This document shows, one piece after another, positions 52,411-64,000 of a stretch of DNA of 64,000 nt; position 1 is the stretch's first letter; every line of letters begins with the position of its first letter. Under the pieces are notes generated by a model that saw only the letters and a list, made by a program, of their open reading frames with translations, made no database searches and was not told where the DNA came from. The stretch covers positions 930,001 through 994,000 of the forward strand of contig NZ_RFLW01000001.1 in NCBI RefSeq assembly GCF_003719295.1, given 5' to 3'. Origin of the DNA: Haliea alexandrii. Lineage in GTDB: Bacteria > Pseudomonadota > Gammaproteobacteria > Pseudomonadales > Halieaceae. The position numbers were made by a program, and so were the translations under genes.

Positions 52411-53595
52411 ATGAATCACGCATCAGGCATTTCACTCCCGGTGATATTCGCCCTCGGCTTCACCATGATGCTGGGGCCTTTCGCCATCGACACCTACCTG
52501 CCTGCCTTCCCGCTGATTGCGGCGGCACTGGGGGTCACCCTGCACGATGTGTCCCTGAGCATCTCCGTGTACATGATGGGGTTTGCGCTGGGCCAGCTCA
52601 CCGGCGGCGCGCTGTCGGACCGCTATGGGCGCCGGCGCGTGCTGGCGACCGGGCTGGCCGTGTTCGCGCTGGCCAGCTTCGGCCTGGCACAGGTGCAGTC
52701 GCTGGAGGCGCTGTTGTGGGGCCGTTTGTTGCAATCTGTCGGTGGTGGCTGGATCGGCGTATCAGTACCCGCGCTGGTGCGCGACCGGGTGCAGGGCGTG
52801 CAGGCCGCAAAGCTGTTTTCAATGATCGGGATGGTCGCGATCGTGGCGCCTGCCATCGCCCCCGCGATTGGCGCCCTGCTGCTGGAAGTAGGTAGCTGGC
52901 GCCTGGTGTTTGTGTGCCTGGGAGGCTATGCCCTGTGCCTGTTCCCGCTACTCCAGGCCACGGTGTTCCGCGGGCCGCGCAAGCCCCCCGGGGGTGCCGA
53001 TGGCCTGAGCTTCCTGGCACGCTACCTGGGTGTACTGAAAACCCGCAGTGCGCGCCCCTACATATTCTGGCAGGCGGCATCGTTCGGCGGCCTTATCATA
53101 TTTGTAACCTACGCCTCGTATATCTACCTGGAGCATTTTGCCCAGTCCCGGGCCGCGTTCACGGCATTGTTTGCCTGCAATATCGTCGCGATTTTCGCCT
53201 GTAATCTGCTCAACCGGGTTCTCTTGAATCGTTTCGAGCCACGCCAGATCATGTTTGCCGCCACCTGGTTGCAGGCAGCCAGCGGCCTCGCCCTGTTGCT
53301 GGTGGTGTTGTTCGACGGACCGGTGCAGGCTTTTCTGCCGGCCATGATGCTCTACGCGGGCATGCTGGGTGCCATCAGCCCCAACATACAGGCGTGCTAT
53401 CTCGAATCGTTCCCCAGCAGCGCCGCCTCGGCGGCCGCGGTGATGGGTGCGGTCCAGTTCGGGCTGGGGGGCGCGGCGAGTGCGTTCAGTAACCTGCTGC
53501 CTGAGGCGCTGCTCAGTGTCGTCGCCTGTATCGCGGCCTGCGCCTTCGCCAGCCTGGCCTGCATGCTGTGGTCGCGCCGCAGCGCCGACCTCTGA
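52411..53595 (+). CDS. Bcr/CflA-family MFS efflux transporter
   Basis: A 394-residue transporter with twelve helices. It starts FALGFTMMLGPFAIDTYLPAFP, the classic opening of Bcr/CflA family proteins, and carries the loop-2 motif GQLTGGALSDRYGRRRVL near 62-79. It likely exports drugs or amino-acid-like compounds by proton exchange. It is a single gene upstream of carA, ending before the carA promoter. In Pseudomonas this upstream position is held by dapB. Confidence 0.87.
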   Translation: MNHASGISLPVIFALGFTMMLGPFAIDTYLPAFPLIAAALGVTLHDVSLSISVYMMGFALGQLTGGALSDRYGRRRVLATGLAVFALASFGLAQVQSLEALLWGRLLQSVGGGWIGVSVPALVRDRVQGVQAAKLFSMIGMVAIVAPAIAPAIGALLLEVGSWRLVFVCLGGYALCLFPLLQATVFRGPRKPPGGADGLSFLARYLGVLKTRSARPYIFWQAASFGGLIIFVTYASYIYLEHFAQSRAAFTALFACNIVAIFACNLLNRVLLNRFEPRQIMFAATWLQAASGLALLLVVLFDGPVQAFLPAMMLYAGMLGAISPNIQACYLESFPSSAASAAAVMGAVQFGLGGAASAFSNLLPEALLSVVACIAACAFASLACMLWSRRSADL

Positions 53596-53641
53596 GTTTC
53601 CCGCATGCGGTATTTGTGCCGTGCTTCTGCGCGCTGCTCGC

Positions 53642-53670
53642 TGGACAGGGCCGGGGGTATACCCTACAAT
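53642..53670 (+). promoter_or_regulatory. Sigma70-like promoter of carAB
   Basis: TGGACA (53642-53647) and TACAAT (53665-53670) each differ from consensus by one base and are spaced exactly 17 bases. Transcription starting near 53677 would give a leader of about 155 bases before carA, containing the leader frame and hairpin listed next. Confidence 0.6.
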
Positions 53671-53687
53671 TCTGCCCCAGATTTCAT

Positions 53688-53816
53688 ATGTCCGGATTGC
53701 GCCCCGGACGTCGTTTGTACCTGCGAGTAACCAGAGCTGATTCTATGAGAAAAAGCGAGATGTGGTGGCCCCCATCTCGCTTTTTTTCAGCGCGCGCAGC
53801 AAAGGTCCGCCGCTGA
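53688..53816 (+). CDS. Possible carA leader peptide
   Basis: A short open frame within the carA leader. It can start at ATG 53688 (42 codons) or ATG 53745 (23 codons, MRKSEMWWPPSRFF...), both ending at TGA 53814-53816. It runs through the terminator-like hairpin, the layout of the E. coli pyrBI attenuator, where a ribosome following RNA polymerase closely prevents the terminator from forming. Ribosome sites before either ATG are weak. It has no resemblance to a known protein, so it is offered as a candidate regulatory leader only. Confidence 0.35.
   Translation: MSGLRPGRRLYLRVTRADSMRKSEMWWPPSRFFSARAAKVRR
53751..53787 (+). terminator. Terminator-like hairpin, candidate carAB attenuator
   Basis: AGCGAGATG (53754-53762) pairs perfectly with CATCTCGCT (53773-53781) around a ten-base loop, followed by six further T residues; flanking AAA can extend the stem into the T-run. 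It lies after the carA promoter and 45 bases before the carA start, so it would end transcripts before carA unless antiterminated. Alternatively it simply ends the Bcr/CflA transcript. Confidence 0.75.
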
Positions 53817-53831
53817 ATCTTGGAGGTGTTC

Positions 53832-54974
53832 TTGTCCAGCCCAGCCCTTTTGGCCCTTGAAGATGGCACCGTTTTCAGAGGTGTGGCGATAGGAGCAGAC
53901 GGTGCCTCCGTCGGTGAAGTGGTCTTCAACACGGCCATGACCGGGTATCAGGAAATTCTCACTGATCCCTCCTACGCGCGCCAGATTGTCACCCTGACCT
54001 ATCCCCACATCGGCAACACCGGCACCAATGCCGAAGACGAAGAGTCGGCTAACATCTGGGCAGCCGGCCTGGTCATTCGCGATCTGCCGCTGCTGGCCAG
54101 CAACTACCGCAACCAGGAAGACCTGCAGAGCTACCTGCGCCGGCGCAACATTGTCGCCATCGCGGATATCGACACCCGTCGCCTGACGCGCATACTGCGC
54201 GACAAGGGTGCGCAGAACGGCTGCATCATGGCCGGTGACCAGGTCGATGAAGCTGCTGCGCTGGCCAAGGCGCGCGGGTTTGCCGGCCTCAAGGGCATGG
54301 ACCTGGCGAAGGATGTCAGTGTGGATGCGCCCTACGCCTGGCGTGAGGGCAGCTGGACGCTGGACGGGGGTTGCACGGAGCGTCCGGACGCGGATTTGCC
54401 CTGGCACGTGGTGGCCTACGATTACGGCGCGAAGCGCAACATTCTGCGCATGCTGGTGGATCGCGGTTGCCGCCTTACCGTGGTGCCCGCGCAAACCCCG
54501 GCCAGCGAGGTGCTCGCCCTGCAGCCGGACGGTGTGTTCCTCTCCAACGGCCCGGGAGACCCGGAGCCCTGCGACTACGCCATCAGCGCTATTCGCAGCA
54601 TTCTCGACACCGACATTCCCGTGTTCGGCATTTGCCTCGGCCACCAGTTGCTGGCGCTGGCCAGCGGTGCCCGCACCCTGAAAATGGGCCACGGGCACCA
54701 CGGTGCCAACCACCCGGTGCAGAATCTCGATGACCGCACGGTGCTGATCACCAGCCAGAACCACGGCTTTGCAGTGGATGAAGCGGGCCTGCCGGACAAT
54801 CTGCGGGTGACGCACAAGTCGCTGTTCGACGGCACCCTGCAGGGTATCCACCGCACCGACAAGGCGGCATTCAGTTTTCAGGGGCACCCGGAGGCCAGCC
54901 CGGGCCCGCACGATGCCGCCCCACTGTTTGACCATTTCATCGAATTGATGATCGCCAGAGCAGGGAGCCGCTAA
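53832..54974 (+). CDS. carA: Carbamoyl-phosphate synthase small subunit
   Basis: Glutaminase subunit that supplies ammonia from glutamine to CarB for arginine and pyrimidine synthesis. The TTG at 53832 is the best start: GGAGG ends five bases upstream and the protein then begins [12 protein letters not shown], aligned with E. coli CarA, which also uses TTG; the frame is open a little further upstream. The 380-residue product has [18 protein letters not shown] near 35, [10 protein letters not shown] near 115, and the class I amidotransferase nucleophile Cys268 ([10 protein letters not shown]) with [13 protein letters not shown] near 350. It lies seven bases before carB. The leader suggests regulation by attenuation. 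Confidence 0.96.
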   Translation: MSSPALLALEDGTVFRGVAIGADGASVGEVVFNTAMTGYQEILTDPSYARQIVTLTYPHIGNTGTNAEDEESANIWAAGLVIRDLPLLASNYRNQEDLQSYLRRRNIVAIADIDTRRLTRILRDKGAQNGCIMAGDQVDEAAALAKARGFAGLKGMDLAKDVSVDAPYAWREGSWTLDGGCTERPDADLPWHVVAYDYGAKRNILRMLVDRGCRLTVVPAQTPASEVLALQPDGVFLSNGPGDPEPCDYAISAIRSILDTDIPVFGICLGHQLLALASGARTLKMGHGHHGANHPVQNLDDRTVLITSQNHGFAVDEAGLPDNLRVTHKSLFDGTLQGIHRTDKAAFSFQGHPEASPGPHDAAPLFDHFIELMIARAGSR

Positions 54975-54980
54975 ACCGCC

Positions 54981-58198
<3,218 letters not shown>

Positions 58199-58202
<4 letters not shown>

Positions 58203-58675
58203 GTAAAGTACCCATGACAGTCAGCGGTGAACGCCTGTTGCGGGAGGAGCTTGACCGCCTCAAGCGGGTAGAGCGCCCGCGCATTGTTGCGGCGATAGCC
58301 GATGCGCGCGAGCACGGTGACCTGAAGGAGAACGCCGAATACCACGCGGCGCGGGAACAGCAAAGCTTTGCCGAGGGCCGAATTCAGGATATTGAGAGCA
58401 AACTGTCCAATGCGCAGGTCATCGACGTCACGGCCATTGCCAAGTCCGGCAAAGTGATCTTCGGGGTGACTGTCGACCTGGTGAACATCGACACCGAAGC
58501 AACGGTGTCCTATCGCATCGTGGGCGACGATGAAGCCGATGTGAAGAACAACCTCATTTCGGTCAGCTCACCCATTGCGCGCGCCCTGATTGGCAAGGAA
58601 GAGGGGGATATTGTGGTTGTGCGTGCGCCCGCGGGCAATATCGAGTATGAGATTGATCAAGTCCGGCATATTTGA
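58199..58675 (+). CDS. greA: Transcription elongation factor GreA
   Basis: A 158-residue GreA that rescues backtracked RNA polymerase by stimulating transcript cleavage. The N-terminal coiled coil (about 1-75) contains [21 protein letters not shown], with the acidic tip Asp and Glu near 41-44. The C-terminal FKBP-like part has [17 protein letters not shown]. Start overlaps the carB stop (ATGA), so it is co-translated with carB. Confidence 0.97.
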
Positions 58676-58685
58676 TTCGAACTCG

Positions 58686-58701
58686 GGGCGCTCCGGCGCC
58701 C
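58686..58701. terminator. Short GC hairpin between greA and yhbY
   Basis: GGGCGC and GCGCCC pair around a four-base loop between the convergent greA and yhbY stops. It has no T-tract, so terminator function is uncertain. Confidence 0.25.
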
Positions 58702-58734
58702 GTCCCGTCGCGGGTGAGTGCTGACGCTCAGCCG

Positions 58735-59052
58735 CTACTGGGCCAGCGTTCGAATCAGGTTTGAGAGTTTGGGGTCAGGTTTCGTGCAGCGTTTCAGTAG
58801 CAGGGCCGTATTGCCAATGCTCTGTACGAGCGTGGCCCCGGTCTTGCTGCACATCTCCTCTATTAGCCTGTCGCGCGCGTCGCGGTCTCCCACAGACACC
58901 TTGATTTTGATCAGCTCGTGGTCGCCCAGGGCGCGCTCGATTTCCTGCAGGACGTTGTCGCTGAGGCCGTTACCCGCCACCGTGACCACCGGTTTCAGTT
59001 TGTGGCCGATGGCGCGCAGTTGCTTGTGATCCAGGGTTGCTTTCTTGCTCAT
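58735..59052 (-). CDS. yhbY: YhbY-family (CRM) RNA-binding protein
   Basis: A 105-residue CRM-domain protein, as in E. coli YhbY, which associates with pre-50S ribosomes. It has HKLKPVVTVAGNGLSDNVLQEI near 18-38, LIKIKVSV near 47 and the family GNTALLLKR (GxxxxLxR) near 80. The length and its place between greA and rlmE match the usual gammaproteobacterial neighbourhood. It is divergent from rlmE. Confidence 0.93.
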   Translation of the reverse strand: MSKKATLDHKQLRAIGHKLKPVVTVAGNGLSDNVLQEIERALGDHELIKIKVSVGDRDARDRLIEEMCSKTGATLVQSIGNTALLLKRCTKPDPKLSNLIRTLAQ

Positions 59053-59190
59053 GAGGTTTCCGCGCTACAATGCCGGGTAAAGAGGGCGCCCAGTCTACAC
59101 AAGCGCCGGCGCCGCGCCTAGTTTGGTGGGGCCAGTTCAGTGGGGCCAGTTCAGTAGAGTATGGCCGCGGATGTTGCGGTGGGAAAAGGC

Positions 59191-59823
59191 ATGGCCAAGA
59201 AAAAATCATCAAGCAAGGCGTGGCTCAAGGAGCACCGGGATGACCCCTATGTGCAGCAGGCACAGCGCGAGGGCTACCGGTCTCGCGCCTGCTACAAGCT
59301 GCTGGAAGTCCAGGAGCGGGATCGCCTGATCAAACCCGGTATGACAGTGCTCGACCTCGGTAGCGCCCCGGGCGGCTGGTCCCAGGTGGCGGCGCAGCTG
59401 GTGGGCCACAAGGGGCGCGTGCTGGCGTCGGATATTCTGCCGATGGACAGCCTCGCCGGGGTCGAATTCATCGAGGGAGACTTCACGGCAGACAGCGTGT
59501 TCGAGCAGATTCTCACCGCGCTGGGTGATACGCCGGCCGATGTCGTGATCTCGGACATGGCGCCGAACATGAGTGGAGTGAACGCTGTCGACCAGCCGCG
59601 GTCCATGTATCTGGTAGAGCTCGCGCTGGACATGGCGCAGCAGGTGCTTGCTCCGGGCGGGTCGTTTGTGGCCAAGGTGTTTCAGGGCGAGGGCTTTGAC
59701 GAGCTGTACCGCGATATTCGTGGTGCGTTCGGCAAGGTGGTAACACGCAAGCCGAAGGCGTCGCGCCCGCGCTCGCGCGAGGTGTATCTCGTGGCCACCC
59801 AGTTTCGCGCCGCGGAGGGTTGA
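59191..59823 (+). CDS. rlmE: 23S rRNA 2'-O-ribose U2552 methyltransferase
   Basis: A 210-residue RlmE/RrmJ (FtsJ) methyltransferase that methylates U2552 of 23S rRNA with SAM. Start at 59191 gives [15 protein letters not shown], equivalent to E. coli RrmJ; an upstream ATG adds only ten residues. SAM motif [15 protein letters not shown] near 52 and catalytic residues in [11 protein letters not shown] (Asp), FVAKVFQG (Lys) and RSREVYLVA (Glu) support the K-D-K-E tetrad, with the first Lys in SRACYKLLE. Confidence 0.96.
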   Translation: MAKKKSSSKAWLKEHRDDPYVQQAQREGYRSRACYKLLEVQERDRLIKPGMTVLDLGSAPGGWSQVAAQLVGHKGRVLASDILPMDSLAGVEFIEGDFTADSVFEQILTALGDTPADVVISDMAPNMSGVNAVDQPRSMYLVELALDMAQQVLAPGGSFVAKVFQGEGFDELYRDIRGAFGKVVTRKPKASRPRSREVYLVATQFRAAEG

Positions 59824-59914
59824 AACGTGGAGCGGTGGCCCCATGTCATGTACATTGGGTACCTGTATCTGCGCTGGCATTGAGCCCTTTTCGGGGTGGC
59901 GGCGTATAACCGGC

Positions 59915-59920
59915 TATAAT
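59915..59920 (+). promoter_or_regulatory. Possible -10 box before ftsH
   Basis: A perfect TATAAT lies about 60 bases upstream of ftsH in the 158-base gap after rlmE. I found no matching -35 at the usual spacing, so only the -10 is supported. It suggests that ftsH can be transcribed independently. Confidence 0.3.
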
Positions 59921-59981
59921 CAGGGAGAAATTGGCTGTCTCGTCCATCCGTGCTGGATGGTTCATTCATGAGGAAACAGCG

Positions 59982-61916
59982 TTGAACGATATGGCGAAAA
60001 ATTTACTTTTATGGCTGGTGATTGCCGCAGTGCTGCTGTCGGTATTCAACAACTTCAACATGCAGAGCCCGACGCAGCAGGTGGGGTACTCCGAGTTTAT
60101 CGAGGAGATCCAGAACGAACGCATCAAGAAGGTGGTGGTCGATGGGCTCACCATCAATGGTGAACGCTTCGATGGCAGCCGTTTCGAAACCATCCGCCCC
60201 ATGGTGGAAGATCCCAAGCTGATCGATGACCTGCTGCAGCACAATGTCGAGGTTGTCGGCCGCAAGCCCGAGCAGCAGAGTGTGTGGACGCAACTGCTGG
60301 TCGCCAGCTTCCCGATTCTCATCATCATCGCGGTGTTCATGTTCTTCATGCGCCAGATGCAGGGCGGTGCCGGCGGTCGCGGTGGGCCGATGAGTTTTGG
60401 CAAGAGCAAGGCGCGATTACTGGGTGAAGACCAGATCACCACCACTTTTGCCGATGTGGCGGGGGTCGATGAGGCGAAGGAGGACGTACAGGAGCTGGTC
60501 GAATTCCTGCGTGATCCCAGCCGCTTCCAAAAGCTCGGTGGGCGCATACCCCGCGGCGTGCTGATGGTGGGTCAGCCCGGCACCGGTAAAACGCTGCTGG
60601 CAAAAGCCATCGCCGGTGAGGCAAAGGTACCCTTCTTCTCCATCTCCGGTTCGGATTTCGTTGAAATGTTTGTCGGCGTGGGCGCCTCCCGCGTGCGTGA
60701 CATGTTTGACCAGGCGAAGAAGCAGGCGCCCTGCATTATCTTTATCGACGAAATCGACGCGGTAGGCCGTCATCGCGGCGCCGGCCTGGGTGGCGGGCAC
60801 GATGAGCGCGAACAGACCCTCAACCAGTTGCTGGTGGAGATGGACGGCTTTGAAGTGAATGACGGCGTTATCGTGATCGCTGCCACCAACCGTCCCGATG
60901 TGCTCGACCCCGCCCTGCTGCGACCGGGCCGTTTCGACCGCCAGGTGGTGGTGGGTTTGCCCGATATTCGCGGGCGCGAGCAGATATTGAAAGTACACAT
61001 GCGCAAGGTGCCGCTGTCCGAGGACGTTGTGGCCTCGCGCATTGCCCGTGGCACACCCGGTTTCTCCGGCGCCGACCTGGCGAACCTGGTGAATGAAGCG
61101 GCGCTCTTTGCAGCGCGCGCCGGTGTGCGCACGGTGGGGATGACGCAGTTCGAGTTGGCCAAGGACAAGATCATGATGGGCGCCGAGCGCAAGTCCATGG
61201 TCATGTCGGAAAAGGAAAAGCGCAACACGGCCTACCACGAGGCGGGCCACGCCATTGTCGGTCGCCTGGTGCCTGAGCACGACCCGGTGTACAAGGTAAG
61301 CATTATTCCCCGCGGCCGCGCCCTTGGCGTGACGATGTTCCTGCCGGAAGAAGACCGCTATAGCCACAGCCGCCGGCATATCATCAGCCAGGTGTGCAGC
61401 CTTTTCGGTGGGCGCATTGCCGAGGAAATGACCCTGGGCAAGGACGGCGTCACTACCGGCGCTTCCAACGATATCCAGCGCGCCACCAGCATCGCACGCA
61501 ACATGGTGACCAAGTGGGGCCTGTCGGAGAAGCTGGGGCCGCTAATGTACGACGAAGCGGAGGAGGAGGTGTTCCTTGGCCGTTCTGCCGGGCACCAGAC
61601 CAAATCGTTGTCGGCGGAGACCGCCAAGCTGATCGACCAGGAAGTGCGCAGCATCATCGACGAGTGCTACAGCACAGCGCAGGGCATTCTGGAAGATAAC
61701 GTGGACAAATTGCACGCCATGGCCGACGCCCTGATGTTGTACGAGACCATCGACGCCGACCAGATCAACGACATAATGGAAGGGCGCACCCCGCGTGAGC
61801 CCGCTGACTGGGGTGGCTCGGATGGTGGCCCGCAGGCCGGTGTACGCAAGGCGACAACGGCCGAGGACGAGGATGAAGCGGCCAGCCCCATCGGCGGCCC
61901 CGCCGGTGAGCACTGA
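59982..61916 (+). CDS. ftsH: ATP-dependent zinc metalloprotease FtsH
   Basis: A membrane AAA+ protease that degrades misfolded membrane and regulatory proteins. TTG at 59982 is taken as start because AGGA lies seven bases upstream; ATG at 59991 is the alternative and gives the usual MAKNLLLWL. Two membrane helices (about 8-25 and 105-125) flank a periplasmic loop. The AAA module has Walker A GQPGTGKT (usually GPPGTGKT; Pro replaced by Gln), Walker [13 protein letters not shown] and the [12 protein letters not shown]. The zinc site HEAGH is near residue 419. The length of about 645 residues is normal. folP and glmM follow. Confidence 0.97.
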   Translation: MNDMAKNLLLWLVIAAVLLSVFNNFNMQSPTQQVGYSEFIEEIQNERIKKVVVDGLTINGERFDGSRFETIRPMVEDPKLIDDLLQHNVEVVGRKPEQQSVWTQLLVASFPILIIIAVFMFFMRQMQGGAGGRGGPMSFGKSKARLLGEDQITTTFADVAGVDEAKEDVQELVEFLRDPSRFQKLGGRIPRGVLMVGQPGTGKTLLAKAIAGEAKVPFFSISGSDFVEMFVGVGASRVRDMFDQAKKQAPCIIFIDEIDAVGRHRGAGLGGGHDEREQTLNQLLVEMDGFEVNDGVIVIAATNRPDVLDPALLRPGRFDRQVVVGLPDIRGREQILKVHMRKVPLSEDVVASRIARGTPGFSGADLANLVNEAALFAARAGVRTVGMTQFELAKDKIMMGAERKSMVMSEKEKRNTAYHEAGHAIVGRLVPEHDPVYKVSIIPRGRALGVTMFLPEEDRYSHSRRHIISQVCSLFGGRIAEEMTLGKDGVTTGASNDIQRATSIARNMVTKWGLSEKLGPLMYDEAEEEVFLGRSAGHQTKSLSAETAKLIDQEVRSIIDECYSTAQGILEDNVDKLHAMADALMLYETIDADQINDIMEGRTPREPADWGGSDGGPQAGVRKATTAEDEDEAASPIGGPAGEH

Positions 61917-61931
61917 CCCCGCCGCTCGGCA

Positions 61932-62831
61932 GTGAGTGCTGCCCCAGGCCCGGCGCTTGATTGCGCCGGGCGCATGCTGGACCTCTCGCGCCCTGTTGTC
62001 ATGGGTGTGGTCAATACAACCCCCGATTCCTTCTCCGACGGTGGTGCCCTATATCGGGGTGGCCACCTTGATGTAGAGTGCGCGCTCGCACATGCTCGAC
62101 GGCTGTGTGCAGAGGGCGCGGCAATTCTGGATATCGGTGGCGAGTCCACGCGCCCCGGGGCACCGGCTGTATCCTCGGTGGAGGAGCAGGATCGCGTGCT
62201 GCCGCTGGTCGATCGTGTGGCGCGCGAGCTCGACGTGGTGATATCCGTGGATACCAGTGACCCGGTGGTGATGCGTGAGGCGGCGGCACTCGGGGCGGGT
62301 ATGCTCAATGATGTGCGAGCGCTCACCCGCGAGGGTGCACTGGAGGCAGCGGTGGCGTCTGGCCTGCCGGTGTGCCTGATGCATATGCAGGGCCAGCCGG
62401 ATACGATGCAGCAAGCGCCCACCTACACCGATGTGGTGGCTGAGGTGCGCGCTTTTCTGGCACAGCGACTGGAGGCCTGCCTGGAGGCGGGCATGGCGCG
62501 CCGGCAGATTCTTCTCGACCCCGGATTCGGCTTTGGCAAGACGGTGGCGCACAACCTGGAGTTGTTGGACCGCCTCGGCGACCTGGCGCTGGACGGCCTG
62601 CCGCTGCTGGTGGGTTTGTCACGCAAGTCGTTGATTGGCAAGGTGCTGGGGCGCACGACAGCCCCCGGGCAACCGGGGGTGGACATTGCACAAGACCGTC
62701 TCGCCGGCAGCCTCGCCCTGGCGGTGCTTGCAGTCGAGCGTGGTGCCGCTATAGTGCGTGCGCATGATGTGGCGGCAACGGTGGATGCGCTGGCCATGTG
62801 TGTGGCAATGAAGCGATGGGGGCGACCTTGA
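61932..62831 (+). CDS. folP: Dihydropteroate synthase
   Basis: A 299-residue folate enzyme joining p-aminobenzoate and a pterin. It starts with GTG at 61932 (no ATG in frame closer to the conserved LDLSRP). Signatures are [14 protein letters not shown] near 26 and [12 protein letters not shown] near 68. TIM-barrel motifs [14 protein letters not shown] and GLSRKSLIG follow. The stop overlaps the glmM start (TTGA). Confidence 0.96.
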   Translation: MSAAPGPALDCAGRMLDLSRPVVMGVVNTTPDSFSDGGALYRGGHLDVECALAHARRLCAEGAAILDIGGESTRPGAPAVSSVEEQDRVLPLVDRVARELDVVISVDTSDPVVMREAAALGAGMLNDVRALTREGALEAAVASGLPVCLMHMQGQPDTMQQAPTYTDVVAEVRAFLAQRLEACLEAGMARRQILLDPGFGFGKTVAHNLELLDRLGDLALDGLPLLVGLSRKSLIGKVLGRTTAPGQPGVDIAQDRLAGSLALAVLAVERGAAIVRAHDVAATVDALAMCVAMKRWGRP

Positions 62832-64000
62832 GTAGACAGTTCTTCGGTACCGATGGCATTCGGGGCACAGTGGGTGAAGCCCCTATCACCCCGGATTTCA
62901 TGCTCAAGCTGGGCTGGGCCTGTGGTCGCGTGTTCGCGCGGGGCGCCAGTCCCGGTACCCACAACACGGTTATTATCGGCAAGGATACCCGGGTTTCGGG
63001 CTACATGTTCGAGTCCGCCCTGGAAGCGGGGCTGGTGGCCGCCGGCGTGGACGTCAAATTGTTGGGGCCCATGCCGACGCCGGCTGTGGCCCTGATGACC
63101 CGCACTCAGAACGCCGTGGCAGGGATCGTAATCAGCGCCTCCCACAACCCTTATTACGACAACGGTATCAAGTTCTTCTCATCGGGTGGCGCCAAGCTGG
63201 CCGACGAGGTGGAACTCGCCATTGAGGCCGAACTGGCCTGCGATCTGGTGGTCGTGCCGTCGCGGGATATTGGCAAGGTTGTGCGGGTTGCCGACGCCGC
63301 GGGCCGTTACATCGAGTATTGCAAGGCCACGGTGCCAGACAGTTTCAGCCTGCGCGGCCTGAAAATCGCAGTCGACTGTGCCCACGGCGCGACCTACCAT
63401 ATCGCGCCCAATGTGCTGGCCGAACTCGGTGCGGACGTGGTCAGCATGGGCGATCGGCCCGATGGCTACAACATCAACGAAGGCGTGGGCTCGACCGATA
63501 CCGCGCGCCTCTCGGCCCTGGTGCTGGAAAGCGGGGCCGACCTGGGTATCGCCTACGACGGTGATGGCGACCGCGTTATGTTCGTCGACGCTGACGGTTC
63601 CCTGGTGGATGGCGACGAGTTGCTCTATGTGATTGCTGTGCACCGGGCTGCACAGGGGCACAGCGAAGCGGGCGTCGTCGGCACACTGATGTCCAATCTG
63701 GGGCTGGAACTGGCGCTGCGCGAGCTGGGCCTGGAACTGGCGCGGGCCAAGGTCGGTGACCGCTATGTCAAGGAGCTGATGGAGGCTCGGGGCTGGCGCT
63801 TGGGCGGAGAGTCCTCCGGGCACATCATCTGCGCGGACCATACCACCACGGGCGATGGCATTGTTGCCAGCCTGCAGGTGCTGGTGGCCATGGCTGATGC
63901 GGGGGCTAGCCTGGCGCAATTGCGGGCCGGGCTGCGCAAGTGCCCGCAGACCATGATCAATGTACCGGTCAACGGCCGTTTTGTGCTCAGTGAACTGCCT
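62828..64000 (+). CDS. glmM: Phosphoglucosamine mutase, 3' end outside window
   Basis: Interconverts glucosamine-6- and -1-phosphate for peptidoglycan precursors. It probably starts with TTG at 62828, overlapping the folP stop, giving [12 protein letters not shown] aligned to the known start; ATG 62816 in the same frame is possible. The frame stays open through 64000. Active-site Ser105 lies in [12 protein letters not shown], metal-binding DGDGDR is near 246, and GGESSGHII near 331. The visible 391 residues lack only the C-terminal phosphate-binding domain. It is co-transcribed with folP. Confidence 0.96.
   Translation, partial: MSRQFFGTDGIRGTVGEAPITPDFMLKLGWACGRVFARGASPGTHNTVIIGKDTRVSGYMFESALEAGLVAAGVDVKLLGPMPTPAVALMTRTQNAVAGIVISASHNPYYDNGIKFFSSGGAKLADEVELAIEAELACDLVVVPSRDIGKVVRVADAAGRYIEYCKATVPDSFSLRGLKIAVDCAHGATYHIAPNVLAELGADVVSMGDRPDGYNINEGVGSTDTARLSALVLESGADLGIAYDGDGDRVMFVDADGSLVDGDELLYVIAVHRAAQGHSEAGVVGTLMSNLGLELALRELGLELARAKVGDRYVKELMEARGWRLGGESSGHIICADHTTTGDGIVASLQVLVAMADAGASLAQLRAGLRKCPQTMINVPVNGRFVLSELP

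Overview
The window looks like part of a chromosome of a marine, aerobic, heterotrophic gammaproteobacterium, probably near the Halieaceae/Cellvibrionales (OM60/NOR5) or Pseudomonas-like lineages. Two observations support this. The right end carries carA-carB-greA-yhbY-rlmE-ftsH-folP-glmM in the order usual for Gammaproteobacteria. The rest is rich in acyl-CoA dehydrogenases, old-yellow-enzyme oxidoreductases, SDRs, sulfatases and c-di-GMP proteins. The placement is inferred from gene order and protein resemblance only; no 16S or other phylogenetic marker was analysed.

Layout. (1) 1-4340: a more AT-rich segment (by eye) with a truncated DUF1302 outer-membrane protein, an epoxide-hydrolase-like alpha/beta hydrolase and an acyl-CoA dehydrogenase. 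It ends at a 45-bp fragment matching the 3' half of a tRNA-Lys gene, followed by a terminator, which is the signature of the distal end of an integrated element. (2) 4393-11910: two lipoproteins sharing one N-terminal domain flank a winged-helix/TPR membrane regulator and a GGDEF-EAL protein, followed by an SDR remnant, a YidB/DUF937 protein and a YegP-like protein. (3) 11913-22272: an EAL-HDOD protein, two formylglycine sulfatases, an EthD protein, and a hybrid histidine kinase overlapping a REC-HD-GYP regulator. (4) 22385-27643 (minus strand): a translationally coupled efflux operon (AI-2E permease, outer-membrane factor, HlyD-type fusion protein, DUF2955 membrane protein) that ends in a small potassium-channel-like protein.

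(5) 27785-49567: a catabolic region. Two old-yellow-enzyme proteins, tRNA-Gly(CCC), a CDF metal transporter, a DUF429 protein, an SDR and a membrane diguanylate cyclase precede a probable ten-gene operon (34590-45254). That operon encodes a pair of partner acyl-CoA dehydrogenases, an acyl-CoA synthetase, a third acyl-CoA dehydrogenase, a MaoC hydratase, an SDR, a thiolase, a quinone oxidoreductase-like protein, an Fe-ADH and a thioesterase: an almost complete activation and beta-oxidation set. A palindrome overlaps the predicted promoter's -10 box, and a TetR gene faces the operon's end. A sulfotransferase, a DUF1214 protein and another SDR follow. (6) 49595-53595: PPOX-class oxidoreductase, two MFS transporters and an SDR. 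(7) 53642-64000: the housekeeping block, with a promoter, a leader ORF and a terminator-like hairpin before carA that resemble a transcription attenuator. Several genes here begin with TTG or GTG, and glmM runs off the window.

The catabolic operon would activate a carboxylic acid to its CoA ester, dehydrogenate, hydrate, oxidise and thiolyse it. The paired dehydrogenases suggest a bulky substrate such as a sterol or terpenoid side chain rather than a plain fatty acid, but no ring-degradation genes are in view. I found no CRISPR array, transposase, prophage or intact integrase in the window.
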